A DNA stretch of 64,000 bases from contig CALVDZ010000002.1 in NCBI GenBank assembly GCA_944326445.1, positions 1-64,000 of the forward strand, in the 5' to 3' direction. The translations under genes and the position numbers were made by a program. The DNA comes from an uncultured Helicobacter sp. (lineage in GTDB: Bacteria; Campylobacterota; Campylobacteria; Campylobacterales; Helicobacteraceae). Below, piece by piece: positions 15,839-25,215 of the stretch (positions are counted from its first letter, which is position 1; each line of letters starts with the position of its first letter). A model generated the notes under the pieces. The model searched no databases, was not told the origin of the DNA, and saw nothing but the letters and a program-made list of their open reading frames with translations.

Positions 15839-16999
15839 CTAGCCAATCGCCTTTGTTTTGTGCGCTAAGATCCCCGCGAGATTGAGCGCGAGCGCCACGC
15901 ACAGCACGAGGATAATCCCATATGTGTAGCTCCCGGAGTGATCGTATAAAAATCCTATGATAAAAGGACCGCTAGCAGCTATGAGGTAGCCAAAGCCCTG
16001 CGCCATAGCTGAAAGCTTCGTAGCCACGGCTACCGAGCCACTTTTTTGGGAGATAAAGAGCAGCGCGAGCCCAAACACCCCGCCCATAGGTATCCCAATG
16101 CACACGATAGCCACATACATCGCCCATTCACCCTCCCCAAAGAGCACGCACGCATACCCCACCACATACAAGCTACACAAAAACGCCATATAGAGGCTTT
16201 TGTGCTTCTCGCGCAGCACCCCTAATAGCAGCGGACCAAAAAACGCCACGGGCACGCACACAAACTGCGAATACAGCAAAATCTTAGCACCATATTCTAG
16301 CCCATAGCCCTTGTGTGCGATGATGGCGGGCAGCCACGCAAAGGTGCTATATGCCAAAAACCCCTGCAAACCAAAGAAAATCGTGATTTTCCACGCGCTC
16401 ACCTCACGCATAAGGCTTTTTGCGTATTTTTTGCGCACTTTGGTGCGTGAGATTCTGTGGTTGCGTATCTCTGGGAGGTAGAGCAGGAGGGCGAGGGTGC
16501 TAAAGATGAGCCAAAACGCCAAGGCGTGCGGCACGCCAATGCTATGGGCGAGCGGCAGGGCGAGCCATATGCCAAGCACGGAGGAGAAATTGAGCACAAA
16601 CGAATACAGCGCCATCATCGCCGTGGTTTTTTTGGGAAACTTCTTTTTGACAAAGCCCGGCAGCAGCACATTTGCCACCGCTATCCCCGCACCGATAAAC
16701 GCCGTGCCTACAAACAATCCCCCAATACCTCCATAACTACGCACAACCTCGCCCAGCGCGATAGCACAAAGCGCGCTAAAGAGAATTTTGATATTAGAAA
16801 AATACGATACGATAAATGAAATGCTCCCAAACGCCACGATAGGAATCGCGCTCAAAAGCCCAAAGGTAGCCGATGAGATGCCATAATGCTCCTTGATACT
16901 CTCCACCATAGGACCTAGCGCGTTGATGGGCGCGCGGAGATTGAGCGAAATCGCCACGAGTATGGCTAAGCTTAGCCAAAAATACCATCTTTTAGACAT
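15839..16999 (-). CDS. MFS transporter, CynX/NimT-like
   Basis: 386 residues with about 12 hydrophobic segments. The N-terminal NLRAPINALGPMVESI resembles the CynX/NimT group of the major facilitator superfamily, whose members move cyanate, nitroimidazoles or other small compounds. The cytoplasmic loop near residues 175-200 is basic (RKKYAKSLM). It converges with the PIN-PhoH gene, the stops 2 bases apart. Upstream lies a tandem array of HR-B repeats, so its promoter is either within or beyond that array; none is obvious. Confidence 0.78.
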   Translation of the reverse strand: MSKRWYFWLSLAILVAISLNLRAPINALGPMVESIKEHYGISSATFGLLSAIPIVAFGSISFIVSYFSNIKILFSALCAIALGEVVRSYGGIGGLFVGTAFIGAGIAVANVLLPGFVKKKFPKKTTAMMALYSFVLNFSSVLGIWLALPLAHSIGVPHALAFWLIFSTLALLLYLPEIRNHRISRTKVRKKYAKSLMREVSAWKITIFFGLQGFLAYSTFAWLPAIIAHKGYGLEYGAKILLYSQFVCVPVAFFGPLLLGVLREKHKSLYMAFLCSLYVVGYACVLFGEGEWAMYVAIVCIGIPMGGVFGLALLFISQKSGSVAVATKLSAMAQGFGYLIAASGPFIIGFLYDHSGSYTYGIILVLCVALALNLAGILAHKTKAIG

Positions 17000-17016
17000 T
17001 ATGCCCTCCTATTTTT

Positions 17017-17527
17017 GCAAGTTTCACGAGCGTGAAACTTGTTATCGGTAATGTGAGCAGAGCCCGCATTACCTCCGCTTACGCGTTCATACATTGCATT
17101 TTTGGCAAGCTTATAGAATCTTTTAGTGTAGCCGCGTCAGGAACGCGACTTGAGCTAACACCTTTTCTATAAACCCGCCTTTATTTTATGCAAGTTTGTT
17201 TCACAAACTTGTTGCCGCTCGTGGCAAGTGAATTGCCACTCGCTCCGCTGCGCGTTCATACACGGCGTTTTTTAGCAAGCTTATAGAATCTTTTAGTGTA
17301 GCCGCGTCAGGAACGCGACTTGAGCTAACACCTTTTCTATAAACCGAGCCTAGATTCTATCATTTAATGCAAGTTTTGCTAGGGCAAAACTTGTTATCGC
17401 TCGTGGGGAATAAATCCCCACTTCGCTCCGCTGCGCGAGCATACACTGCATTTTTTGGCGAGATTCTGTGGCTTCTTAGTGTAGCCGCGTCAGGAACGCC
17501 ACTTGGGCTAGCACATTTTCTATAAAC
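17017..17527 (+). repeat. HR-B tandem array, three copies
   Basis: Units at 17017-17174, 17190-17345 and 17369-17527. Each opens with hairpin 1 (CAAGTTTCAC/GTGAAACTTG, CAAGTTTGT/ACAAACTTG, CAAGTTTTGC/GCAAAACTTG) and hairpin 2 (GGTAATG/CATTACC, GTGGCAA/TTGCCAC, GTGGGGA/TCCCCAC). A conserved CTCCGCTxxGCG-CATACA block and the 3' hairpin GTGTAGCCGCGTCAGGAACG with GCTA-CAC follow, and each unit ends in TTTTCTATAAACC. Arms vary with their partners. The unit has no conserved reading frame. Confidence 0.8.
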
Positions 17528-17575
17528 CGAGCTAGATTCTATCAGAATGCGTTAGAGAATCTAAGAAACTCAGCA

Positions 17576-17867
17576 GAATCTAAAGATTCTAAAGCTTTAG
17601 ATTCTGCCATTTTTGCAACGCAAAAATCCAATCAATATGTAGGTGCGATAGCACCAACCGCCTCTCGCCCGCTTCGTGGTGCGCAATCGTTGGAGCAAGG
17701 AGGCAGCAGTGCCTCCGCAACGATTGCGCTAGAAGCGGGAAAGCGAGGCTCTCTCCCCGTTTGCCGTGCCGAAGGCTTGCAAGCAAAGCGCAGCAAAAAC
17801 AGCGGCGGCTTTTTCGGGGCTTTAGCGAGCGGGGAGGGGATAAACCCCTTTTTCTTTTGCGATACAC
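17576..17867 (+). repeat. HR-A structured repeat, copy 2
   Basis: Here the long-range pair is CCCGCTTC/GAAGCGGG, and the internal hairpin is GCGCAATCGTTG-GGAGGCA-GCAG-TGCCTCC-CAACGATTGCGC, nearly perfect. The 3' part with TTGCAAGCAAAGCGCAGC and GGGGATAAACCCC is shared with the other copies. Open frames on both strands across it are not conserved between copies. Confidence 0.7.
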
Positions 17868-18180
17868 AAGATTCTAAGAAACAAAGAAATATCCGTGAGA
17901 ATGCGAGTCTAAGAAACTTAGAATCTACAGAATCTAGCGCGGAGATTCTAAAAAATGGGCAAGGACAGAATCTAAGTAATGTGGAACTTGGGGAAACTAA
18001 AGTAGATTCACAATCTAGGGCATTTACAGAATCTACCTCCACAGATTCACAAACACAAAGCCAAGCCCCAAACAACGCACAAAGACAGAATCTAAACCCC
18101 AAACAATCCACACAATCCCCAACACACAGAGAATCTCAAAGCAGATTTAGATTCTAAAATCATCACAGATTCTAAAAAGC
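17868..18180. repeat. AGAATCT-rich spacer before pbpC
   Basis: About 300 bases of AGAATCT/AGATTCT heptamers spaced by short unique sequence; no gene and no complete HR element. Read in frame it would give Ser/Thr/Asn/Gln-rich peptide. Confidence 0.5.
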
Positions 18181-18272
18181 TAGATTCTACAATTGCCCAG
18201 CACCATTATGCTGCCACAATCATCACAAACCCCTGCCGCGTGCCACTTCGCACAAAAGCACCAAAGCAATGC

Positions 18273-18278
18273 TATAAT
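18273..18278 (+). promoter_or_regulatory. -10 box TGCTATAAT before pbpC
   Basis: TATAAT after TGC, 22 bases before the ATG at 18301. Its position lies downstream of the alternative start at 18193 and so argues against that start. Confidence 0.65.
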
Positions 18279-18300
18279 ACCAAAAACAAAAGTAGGGGCA

Positions 18301-20637
18301 ATGCGCGCAAAAACTTACCAAATGAAAGTTTTGAAAATCTCTCTATGCTCTATCGCTCTGCTGTGCGTGCTTATCGCGGTATATGGCGTGCATAGATTCT
18401 ATGCGCTCGATTCTCTGCTTGCCTCCCTCACTAGCCCCACCTCAAAAGATCCCTTTCAATCCCAATATAGCAAAATCCTCCTAGATCGCAATGGCGAGCT
18501 TCTAAGCGTGTTTTTAAACCCAAATGAGCAATGGCATATCAAATCCACTAAGCCCATACCCCAAAAGCTCCAAATCGCGGTGCTAGAGTATGAGGATAGG
18601 CGGTTTTTCTCTCATATCGGCGTCGACCCCCTCGCCATTGCGCGCACTCTGCGGGATAATCTCTCGCGCAGCAAGCGCGCGGGGGCTAGCACCATCACTA
18701 TGCAGGTGGCAAAATCCCTAAATCGCCAGCCCCGCACCTACAAAAACAAAATCGATGAAATGCTCTACGCCCTGCGGCTTGAGCGCCTCTATAGCAAAGA
18801 TGAGATTTTGCAAATGTATCTCAACAACGCCTCCTATGGGCGCAATATCATCGGGTATAGCGGCGCGCTCCTGCTGTATTTTGGGCTAGAGCCCTCGCAC
18901 GCCCAGCAGCTCACTTGGGCGCAGGCAGCACTTTTGGCAGTTTTGCCAAACGCTCCGGGGCTCATCAACCTAGAAAAAAACCCAAAAGCCCTAGAACGCA
19001 AGCGCAACGCCCTCCTGCAACGCCTGCACGACAAGGGGCATTTTTCGCGTGAAGTCCTCTCCCTAGCCCTTCGTGAGCCACTCCCCCACCAAATCCAATA
19101 CCGCACAAACCTCGCGCCACACCTCGCCCTACGGCTTATAAGAGAGTCCAAAAATGCGGATTCTGCGATTTTATCAAGTAGCATAGACAGACAGATTCAG
19201 CAACGATTTGAATCCCGTGCCAAGCAATACGCTGCGCTTTTGCAAAAAGAAGGGATTGCTAATCTAAGCGCGCTCCTTGTGGATACACAGAGCAAGGAGG
19301 TGCTCGCCTATGTGGGCTCACAAGATTTTTTGGACATACAAAATTATGGGCAAATCGATGGTATCCTAGCCCTGCGCTCGCCCGGCTCCACGCTCAAGCC
19401 CCTGCTGTATGCGCTAAGTATCGATGAGGGGCTCATCGCGCCCCACTCCAAGCTCATCGATGTGCCGATGTTTTTTGGCACCTTTGCGCCCCAAAATGCC
19501 TCTAAGAAGTATTATGGGCTCATAAGCGCACAAAGCGCGCTACAAAAATCGCTCAATATCCCTTTTGTGCGGCTTTTGCAAGAATATGGCTATGAGAAAT
19601 TCTTTTTCACACTCAAAGACATTTTGCATTTTAGCGACACTAACTACACGCGCTATGGGCTCTCTCTCATCTTAGGCACTAAGGAAATGAGCGTGGAGCA
19701 AATCGCAAAAATCTATCTGGGCTTGGGAAATTATGGGGTGTTTGAGGATTTGCACTATCAGCGCGATGAGCGCCTTGCAAATAAGCGGTTTGTGAGCGAG
19801 GGGAGCGCGTATCTCACGCTTAGGGCGATGGAGCAGCTCTCGCGCGTGGGGCTTGAGAATCTGCACAAAGACAAAAAGATTTTTGCGTGGAAAAGCGGCA
19901 CGAGCTATGGGCTAAAGGACGCGTGGGCAGCGGGCACATCGCCGCGATACACGCTTGTGGTGTGGGTGGGGAACTTCACTGGCGAGCCAAATGCCAATCT
20001 CTTTGGGGCAAGAAGCGCGGGGGGCTTGCTCTTTGAGCTGCTTGGGGAGCTAGAGGGGCTAGATTCAGACTTTAGTGCGCGGGGTGTGCGCCCTATCGCA
20101 CTCGATTCGCTCACGGGCTATCGCCTAACCCCCGAGCTAGAATCCCTCGCCCTCCCCGCACTCCATGCCCTCTACCCTACCCACGCCCTGCCGCTGCGCC
20201 CTTCGCCATTTATCAAGGTGTTTTGGAGCGATGCGCAAGGCAGGGAGCTGCACTCGCTTGATAGCGGGTTTGAGAGCGCGAAGCAAACTTGGGGCGTGGA
20301 GCTGCCCACAAATGTTTTGTATTATTACAACACGCAGCATATCGACATCGCCTCGCACCTCAAAAGAGCCTCCAAACAAAGCAGAGTGCTGAAGTTTATC
20401 TACCCCACCGATGGCTTAAAAATCATCGAGCCCATCGACTTTGAGGGCAGGCAAAACCTCATCGTGCGCCTTGCAAACCTCAAAAACCAGCAGTTTTTCC
20501 TCTATGTGGATTCAGAGCTGCTCCCCACGCCGCAAAGCACGAGCTTTACTCTCACGCTCACGCCGGGTATGCACCATCTCTATATCATCGGCGAGGACGG
20601 CGCGCAAGATTCTATAAATTTTGAGCTCGTGCGCTAA
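18301..20637 (+). CDS. pbpC: Penicillin-binding protein 1C
   Basis: 778 residues from the ATG at 18301; the frame is open back to 18193 but the promoter lies between. Bifunctional peptidoglycan synthase anchored by one N-terminal membrane segment (ISLCSIALLCVLIAVYG). The glycosyltransferase domain has EYEDRRFFSHIGVDP (catalytic Glu), GASTITMQVAKSL and an RKRNALLQRL stretch. The transpeptidase domain has the active-site Ser in SPGSTLKPLLYA, the SLN motif in KSLNIPFV and KSGTSYGLKDAW. The C-terminal ~120 residues match the BiPBP_C tail typical of PbpC. It is flanked on both sides by repeat fields. Confidence 0.92.
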   Translation: MRAKTYQMKVLKISLCSIALLCVLIAVYGVHRFYALDSLLASLTSPTSKDPFQSQYSKILLDRNGELLSVFLNPNEQWHIKSTKPIPQKLQIAVLEYEDRRFFSHIGVDPLAIARTLRDNLSRSKRAGASTITMQVAKSLNRQPRTYKNKIDEMLYALRLERLYSKDEILQMYLNNASYGRNIIGYSGALLLYFGLEPSHAQQLTWAQAALLAVLPNAPGLINLEKNPKALERKRNALLQRLHDKGHFSREVLSLALREPLPHQIQYRTNLAPHLALRLIRESKNADSAILSSSIDRQIQQRFESRAKQYAALLQKEGIANLSALLVDTQSKEVLAYVGSQDFLDIQNYGQIDGILALRSPGSTLKPLLYALSIDEGLIAPHSKLIDVPMFFGTFAPQNASKKYYGLISAQSALQKSLNIPFVRLLQEYGYEKFFFTLKDILHFSDTNYTRYGLSLILGTKEMSVEQIAKIYLGLGNYGVFEDLHYQRDERLANKRFVSEGSAYLTLRAMEQLSRVGLENLHKDKKIFAWKSGTSYGLKDAWAAGTSPRYTLVVWVGNFTGEPNANLFGARSAGGLLFELLGELEGLDSDFSARGVRPIALDSLTGYRLTPELESLALPALHALYPTHALPLRPSPFIKVFWSDAQGRELHSLDSGFESAKQTWGVELPTNVLYYYNTQHIDIASHLKRASKQSRVLKFIYPTDGLKIIEPIDFEGRQNLIVRLANLKNQQFFLYVDSELLPTPQSTSFTLTLTPGMHHLYIIGEDGAQDSINFELVR

Positions 20638-20705
20638 GTGGTGGCAATGCAAGTCTTTGCTATGGGAATTGCCATCGGGCCTTGGGACAGAATCTATCAT
20701 TTAAT

Positions 20706-21021
20706 GCAAGTTTGTTGCACAAACTTGATACCGCTCGTGGCAAGTGAATTGCCACTCGCTCCGCTGCGCGAACATACACTGCGTTTTTTGGCGAGATTCT
20801 GTGGCTTCTTAGTGCCGCCGCGTCAGGAACGCCGCTTGGGCTAGCACGTTTTCTATAAATTTAATGCAAGTTTGTTTCACAAACTTGTTATCGCTCGCGA
20901 GGAATGAATCCTCGCTCACTCCGCTTACGCGAACATACACTGCGCTTTTTAGCAAGGTTACAGAATCTCTTAGTGTAGCCGCGTCAGGAACGCCGCTTGG
21001 GCTAGCACGTTTTCTATAAAC
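20706..21021 (+). repeat. HR-B tandem pair
   Basis: Units at 20706-20859 and 20866-21021 with hairpins CAAGTTTGT/ACAAACTTG (first copy TTGTTGCACAA) and GTGGCAA/TTGCCAC or GAGGAAT/ATTCCTC-like arms (GCGAGGA/TCCTCGC), then GCCGCGTCAGGAACGC and GGGCTAGCAC. They lie just after pbpC in the same orientation as the 17017 array, so pbpC is bracketed by HR-B arrays. Confidence 0.78.
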
Positions 21022-21354
21022 CAAAGATTCTATCAGAACATGCCATAGAATCTAGGTTTTTTGGATTGTGTGTGCTCTTTAGATTCTGAATCTGCTCGAG
21101 ATTCTGTAAAGTTTTTGGAGTTTGGATTCTGTGTGTTTGAGAATCTATGTGGCTAGATTCTGTAATGTCTTAGATTCCGCAATTTTGTTTTATGAATCTT
21201 GATTGGATTGTGCGAGGGTAGATTCTGTGCAATGGAGTTGGCAGTCATATCGATATTCACAGCCTATTGGTGCATTACACTCGAGCATAATCAAGCAAGC
21301 CCATAAGCCCCCAAAGCACCAAAGTCCGCAAGCAAGCCAAATCCACCCACATTT
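21022..21354. repeat. AGATTCT-rich spacer
   Basis: About 330 bases between the HR-B pair and the end of pflA. Heptamers are dense up to about 21230, then mixed sequence with no gene that I can support. Confidence 0.45.
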
Positions 21355-23712
21355 TTATGGCAGCAGCCCTAGCCCCTCAGCACAGAGATTTTGCCACACT
21401 TCCACGCCCTCGCCCCCTAGCTTTTGACAGGATTCAAAGCTCTCCCTAGCGCGCGCATAATCACTAGCATTTTTGTCATTAGAGCCCTGCAGATAGAGGG
21501 CTTGGGCGCGCGTGGATTGCGTGATATCTTTTTGCAAAAGTGCGCCAAGTATGGTGTTCGCATCTCCCCACGCCCCAAGTCGCATATAAGATTGTGCGAG
21601 GGCGAGCTCCACATACGGCGTGCCATTGCTCGTGCTATGGAGTGCTTGTAGGCGCAAAATATCACGCGCATACAGCTCGATAGCAGTCTCCTCCTTTTGT
21701 GCCTGCGCGCCTTTTAGCAGCTCTAGCTCCACATCTATCATACGCGCATCATCGCCCAAATGCTTGTGCAAAAATGTATAAACCTCCCGCGCCTCATCAA
21801 GGTTTTCTAATGCCATTAGGTTTTTAAAGAGCACAAACCCCACATCATAGCGCGCGCTTTGCCCTAGCCCGCGTGCTAGCGTGAGCGCATCGCGACTTGC
21901 GAGCACGGCTTGCTTTGTCAAGCCTAGCTTATCGAGGTTGCGCGCTTCACGATAGAGAATCTCTAGCCTTTTACTCATATCACTTTGTGCTTGCGCCATA
22001 CCCTCGATGACTGCTTGGGCTTGACTATTGAGCGAGAGCTCATAGAGGCAGTCAAAAATCCTTAGATTCTGTGCCTCATCAAACTCTCCTCTATCGTAGT
22101 GCGCAAAATACTCCGCGATTTTTGGGCAGTCGTTGGACTGCTGGGCTTTGAGGATAAGCTTTTGGTAGCTTTTGTGGGCGAGCTCCTCATTTGGCGTATC
22201 TAGGAGTTCCTCATAGCGTCCCTGTGCAAAGAGGATTTGGGATTTGAGCTCTTGGGCTTTTTGGGCAATGTCAGTATTTGGGTATTTTTGCATTAGATAC
22301 TCATAACGCTCTATTTTTTTCTCGTCCTCATCGCCCACGCCCACAAAAAAGAGCAGCTTGTCATCGCGCTCCTTGACTTCTTGCGCCTTTGGTTTGTTGC
22401 CAAATTCCTGCAGGAAAAGTGCGTTGAGTTCGTGGGATTTTTCATACTGCTGGGCGTTTTGGTAGTATAGCGCGGCTTTGTCGAGCACCTCCTCGTGCGA
22501 GAGTATCAGGCTATCTTGGAGTTGGGTAAAGAGCGACTCGCTCATCTTTGCCGCACTCTCCCACATCTCGCTTTCTGCGAGCAATCGGATAAAGCCCTCG
22601 ACTTTGGCAGGGTTTTTGCCCAAAAATTGCGGATAGGCGAGCATAAGCGTATCGATGAGCTTTTTTGCCTCGGGCTTTTTGTGAGATTGTATATAAAACT
22701 CACTCCAAGCAAGCGCTATCATACCCGCGCTATCGAGATCTTTAGCCTCTTGATAGGCTTGCACAAAAAGCCGCATAGCCATTGGCGAATCTGAAAGCCC
22801 ATAATAATTTTTGGCTAGCTGCATTTTGGCTAGGGGCGCGAAGCGCGAGCTAGGATACTCGCTGATAAGCCGCTCGTAAAAATACTTAGATTCTACGCCA
22901 AAGCGGATATCGTTATACGCATTGCCCACATAATAGAGCACCTCTGGGATATGCATATCGGTAGGATAGCGTTTTACCCATTTAGTCCCCATATCGATGA
23001 TAGCATCGGCGTTTTCTTGGGGATCTATCTCTTGGAGTGCCTTGAGGCGGTAATACATCAAATCTTTGACAAAAATGCTCTCTGGAAACGCGCGCAGGGT
23101 TTCATCAATCGCCTTTATCGCATCGAGATAGAGCGCGTTTTTCATCATATCCTGAATCCCGAGATAATAAGTAAAATCCTGCCCCTCCTCAAACTCTAGG
23201 GGCGCGCGATTGACATCTAGCTCGTGGATAAATGTCTCTTGGTTGTGCGCTATAGACACGGGGAAGTTTAAGCCCTTGGCAGCAGTGGAGCTCGATGAGA
23301 GGAATGGAATGCGCTCTTTGTAGCCCACAATCTGCCATTTTTGGGATTTTTTGGGACGCTCTTTGGGGATAGCCACTTCATCGCGCAAATCCACATAGGT
23401 GTTGAAAAGCTTGGCAGAGAAATTGGGCTCGATATAGAGGTAGAGCTCCCCATCTATCACGCGATTCCAAAATTTAAAAAATACCGTGCTTGTAGGGGCA
23501 AAGCTCGCCATAGGCGTTTTTTTGACCACACACACGATGCGTGTAGCCTCGCCTTGGGTGTTGTCAATCTCTTGGCACTCAAAGGGCTCACTATGCTGGA
23601 GATTGAGGACAGAGAAGTGCGCGCCATTTTGCTTGCCGTAATTTATGCTCACCTCAAGCGCGCCACTTACCCCTGCCAAAATCCACGCACAGCACACAAA
23701 AATCCGCAGCAA
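21355..23712 (-). CDS. pflA: Flagellar motor accessory protein PflA
   Basis: 785 residues from a TTG at 23712 behind AAAAGGAG; the open frame continues upstream to 23844 but that part is HR-C repeat DNA. From the TTG a signal peptide follows (LRIFVCCAWILAGVSGA), then the family start LEVSINYGKQNGAHFSVLNL, which I recognise from PflA of Helicobacter and Campylobacter. The rest is helical with many TPR-like repeats. PflA is a periplasmic scaffold of the flagellar motor that, with PflB, builds the disk supporting the wide stator ring; its loss gives paralysed flagella. Length fits the roughly 800 residues usual for the family. Confidence 0.87.
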   Translation of the reverse strand: MLRIFVCCAWILAGVSGALEVSINYGKQNGAHFSVLNLQHSEPFECQEIDNTQGEATRIVCVVKKTPMASFAPTSTVFFKFWNRVIDGELYLYIEPNFSAKLFNTYVDLRDEVAIPKERPKKSQKWQIVGYKERIPFLSSSSTAAKGLNFPVSIAHNQETFIHELDVNRAPLEFEEGQDFTYYLGIQDMMKNALYLDAIKAIDETLRAFPESIFVKDLMYYRLKALQEIDPQENADAIIDMGTKWVKRYPTDMHIPEVLYYVGNAYNDIRFGVESKYFYERLISEYPSSRFAPLAKMQLAKNYYGLSDSPMAMRLFVQAYQEAKDLDSAGMIALAWSEFYIQSHKKPEAKKLIDTLMLAYPQFLGKNPAKVEGFIRLLAESEMWESAAKMSESLFTQLQDSLILSHEEVLDKAALYYQNAQQYEKSHELNALFLQEFGNKPKAQEVKERDDKLLFFVGVGDEDEKKIERYEYLMQKYPNTDIAQKAQELKSQILFAQGRYEELLDTPNEELAHKSYQKLILKAQQSNDCPKIAEYFAHYDRGEFDEAQNLRIFDCLYELSLNSQAQAVIEGMAQAQSDMSKRLEILYREARNLDKLGLTKQAVLASRDALTLARGLGQSARYDVGFVLFKNLMALENLDEAREVYTFLHKHLGDDARMIDVELELLKGAQAQKEETAIELYARDILRLQALHSTSNGTPYVELALAQSYMRLGAWGDANTILGALLQKDITQSTRAQALYLQGSNDKNASDYARARESFESCQKLGGEGVEVWQNLCAEGLGLLP

Positions 23713-24179
23713 TCCCACTCCTTTTGCTAAGCTTTGTGAGTGTGTAAGCAATTTTTGCGCCACTTTGGCGAGATGAGTGGGTTTGGATTTGGTGATTTTG
23801 GAAGTTGGGTTCTCCCACAGGAAAATGGCTCCGCAGGCTTGCAATGCGATAAGGTTGAAAAATTTCTAAAGAAACTTCGTTTTCTAAAGAAACTTCGTTT
23901 TGTGAAAGGCACACACGACGCTTTGGCTTAAGTGAGCACAACGAAACAAAAAACATTTAAACCTTACGCACAAAGCATAGCTTCCTTAGAAAACAAGACA
24001 AAGCCGCAGTTTCTTTAGAAAACCCTAGAATACTAAGGGGCAAAGCCACGCGCGAAATCTCAAGCGGATTTAGAATCTAAAGAAAGTTTAGATTCTAGCT
24101 TTAGCAACTTAGATTCAGAATCTAGCTCCACAGACTCTAAGGCATTCATAAATCTACCCCAACAGATTCAGAATCTAAA
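23713..24179. repeat. HR-C fragment, tandem TTTCTAAAGAAACTTCG units and AGAATCT spacer
   Basis: 23795-23880 resembles HR-C (GGAAAATGGCTCCGCAGG, shared with 7335-7365 in reverse). At about 23862-23905 the unit TTTCTAAAGAAACTTCGTTTT occurs twice in tandem; the same unit replaces the stem region in HR-A copies at about 24402 and 44716. From 24060 on, AGAATCT spacer. No gene. Confidence 0.55.
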
Positions 24180-25215
24180 TCAATTACAGAATCCACAACG
24201 CTAAAAAATCCTAACGAGGCTTTGCCAAATAAGATAGATAGTGCGTGCGTTAGCACGAGCCTAGCGCAATTGCAAAATTGCGCCATTTTTGCGGAGCAAA
24301 AATCCAACAAAATGTGTAGGTGCGATAGCACCAACCGACACTCGCCCGCTTCGTGGTGTGCAATCGTTGAGAAAAGGAGGCAGGAGTGCCACCGCTGATT
24401 TTTCTAAAGAAACTTCGTTTTGCCTAGACAAGGAAACAGCGAGGCACTCTCCCCGATTGCGCAAAAAGAGCCAACGGGTTGCAAGCAAAGCGCAGCAAAA
24501 ACGCGGCGCTTTATTCTTTTTGCGGGCTTTGAGAGTGCGGGGAGAGGGGAATACCCCTTTTTGCGAAAAAACAAAGCAATACACAGAAGCTAGAAAGTAT
24601 TCGTGAGAACACGACTTTGAGAAATGGAAAAATGCAGAATCTAAGCAATACGGAAATTACAGAATCTAAAGTGGATTCAGAATCTAGATTCAGAGTTTTG
24701 GCTTTAGATTCAGAATCCAAAGCAGATTCACAATCTCATCAAAACTTAGAATCTAGCCTCTTAGATTCACGCTCTCACGGATACTTCCTAGATTCTCAAA
24801 ATCGCTTGTTTGCGCAAAAGAAAAGGGGTTTTCCCTCTCCCCGCACTCTCAAAGCCCGCAAAAAGAATAAAGCGCCGCGTTTTTGCTGCGCTTTGCTTGC
24901 AACCCGTTGGCTCTTTTTGCGCAATCGGGGAGAGTGCCTCGCTGTTTCCTTGTCTAGGCAAAAATGCTAAAAATGCACTGCTGCATTTTCTTAACGCATT
25001 TTTCTAAAGAAGCTTACGCTTTGCCACACACGACAAGGGCGAGAAGCGATATGCGCTGCCGCGCTACACATTTTATATGATTTTTGCTGCGCAAAAATGG
25101 CAGAATCTAAAGATTCTCAATCTTTAGATTCTGCTTAGGCATCGTGCTGGCGCACGCACTATTATTGATATTGGGCAAAGTCTTGATGAGGTTTTTTGAA
25201 GTGGGGGATTGTGAA
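24180..25215. repeat. Inverted pair of HR-A elements
   Basis: One HR-A copy reads rightwards (24180-24570) and a second reads leftwards (24807-25215), separated by about 236 bases of AGAATCT spacer. The 3' halves (GCGCAAAAAGAGCCAACGGG through the AGAGTGCGGGGAGAGG block) are almost identical in inverse orientation. The first copy has a GCGCAATT/AATTGCGC stem where other copies have GCAGAATCTA/TAGATTCTGC; the second has GCGC-GGCA-GCGC as its small hairpin. No transposase or other gene is present. Confidence 0.72.

Noticed and set aside
17017..17527. CRISPR array
   Set aside because: Units are about 155-175 bp, similar along their whole length and without unique spacers; no cas genes are near.
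18193..18300. Earlier start of pbpC at 18193
   Set aside because: A TGCTATAAT promoter lies at 18270-18278, between this codon and the membrane anchor, so transcripts would begin downstream of it.
23713..23844. 44-residue N-terminal extension of PflA
   Set aside because: The extension is encoded by HR-C-like repeat DNA; a TTG with AAAAGGAG directly upstream and a signal peptide directly after it gives the expected PflA start.
24261..24970. Open frames of about 105-117 codons on both strands across the HR-A copies (also at 17632-18157, 6359-6709 and 44526-44924)
   Set aside because: They appear in several frames and on both strands, break between copies, lack ribosome sites and read as low-complexity Ser/Lys/Glu or Arg/Pro peptide. 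They reflect the repeat, not genes.
24180..25215. Insertion sequence or composite transposon
   Set aside because: No transposase frame, no target-site duplication that I could see, and the inverted copies are hairpin-rich non-coding DNA. A non-autonomous element moved in trans cannot be excluded.
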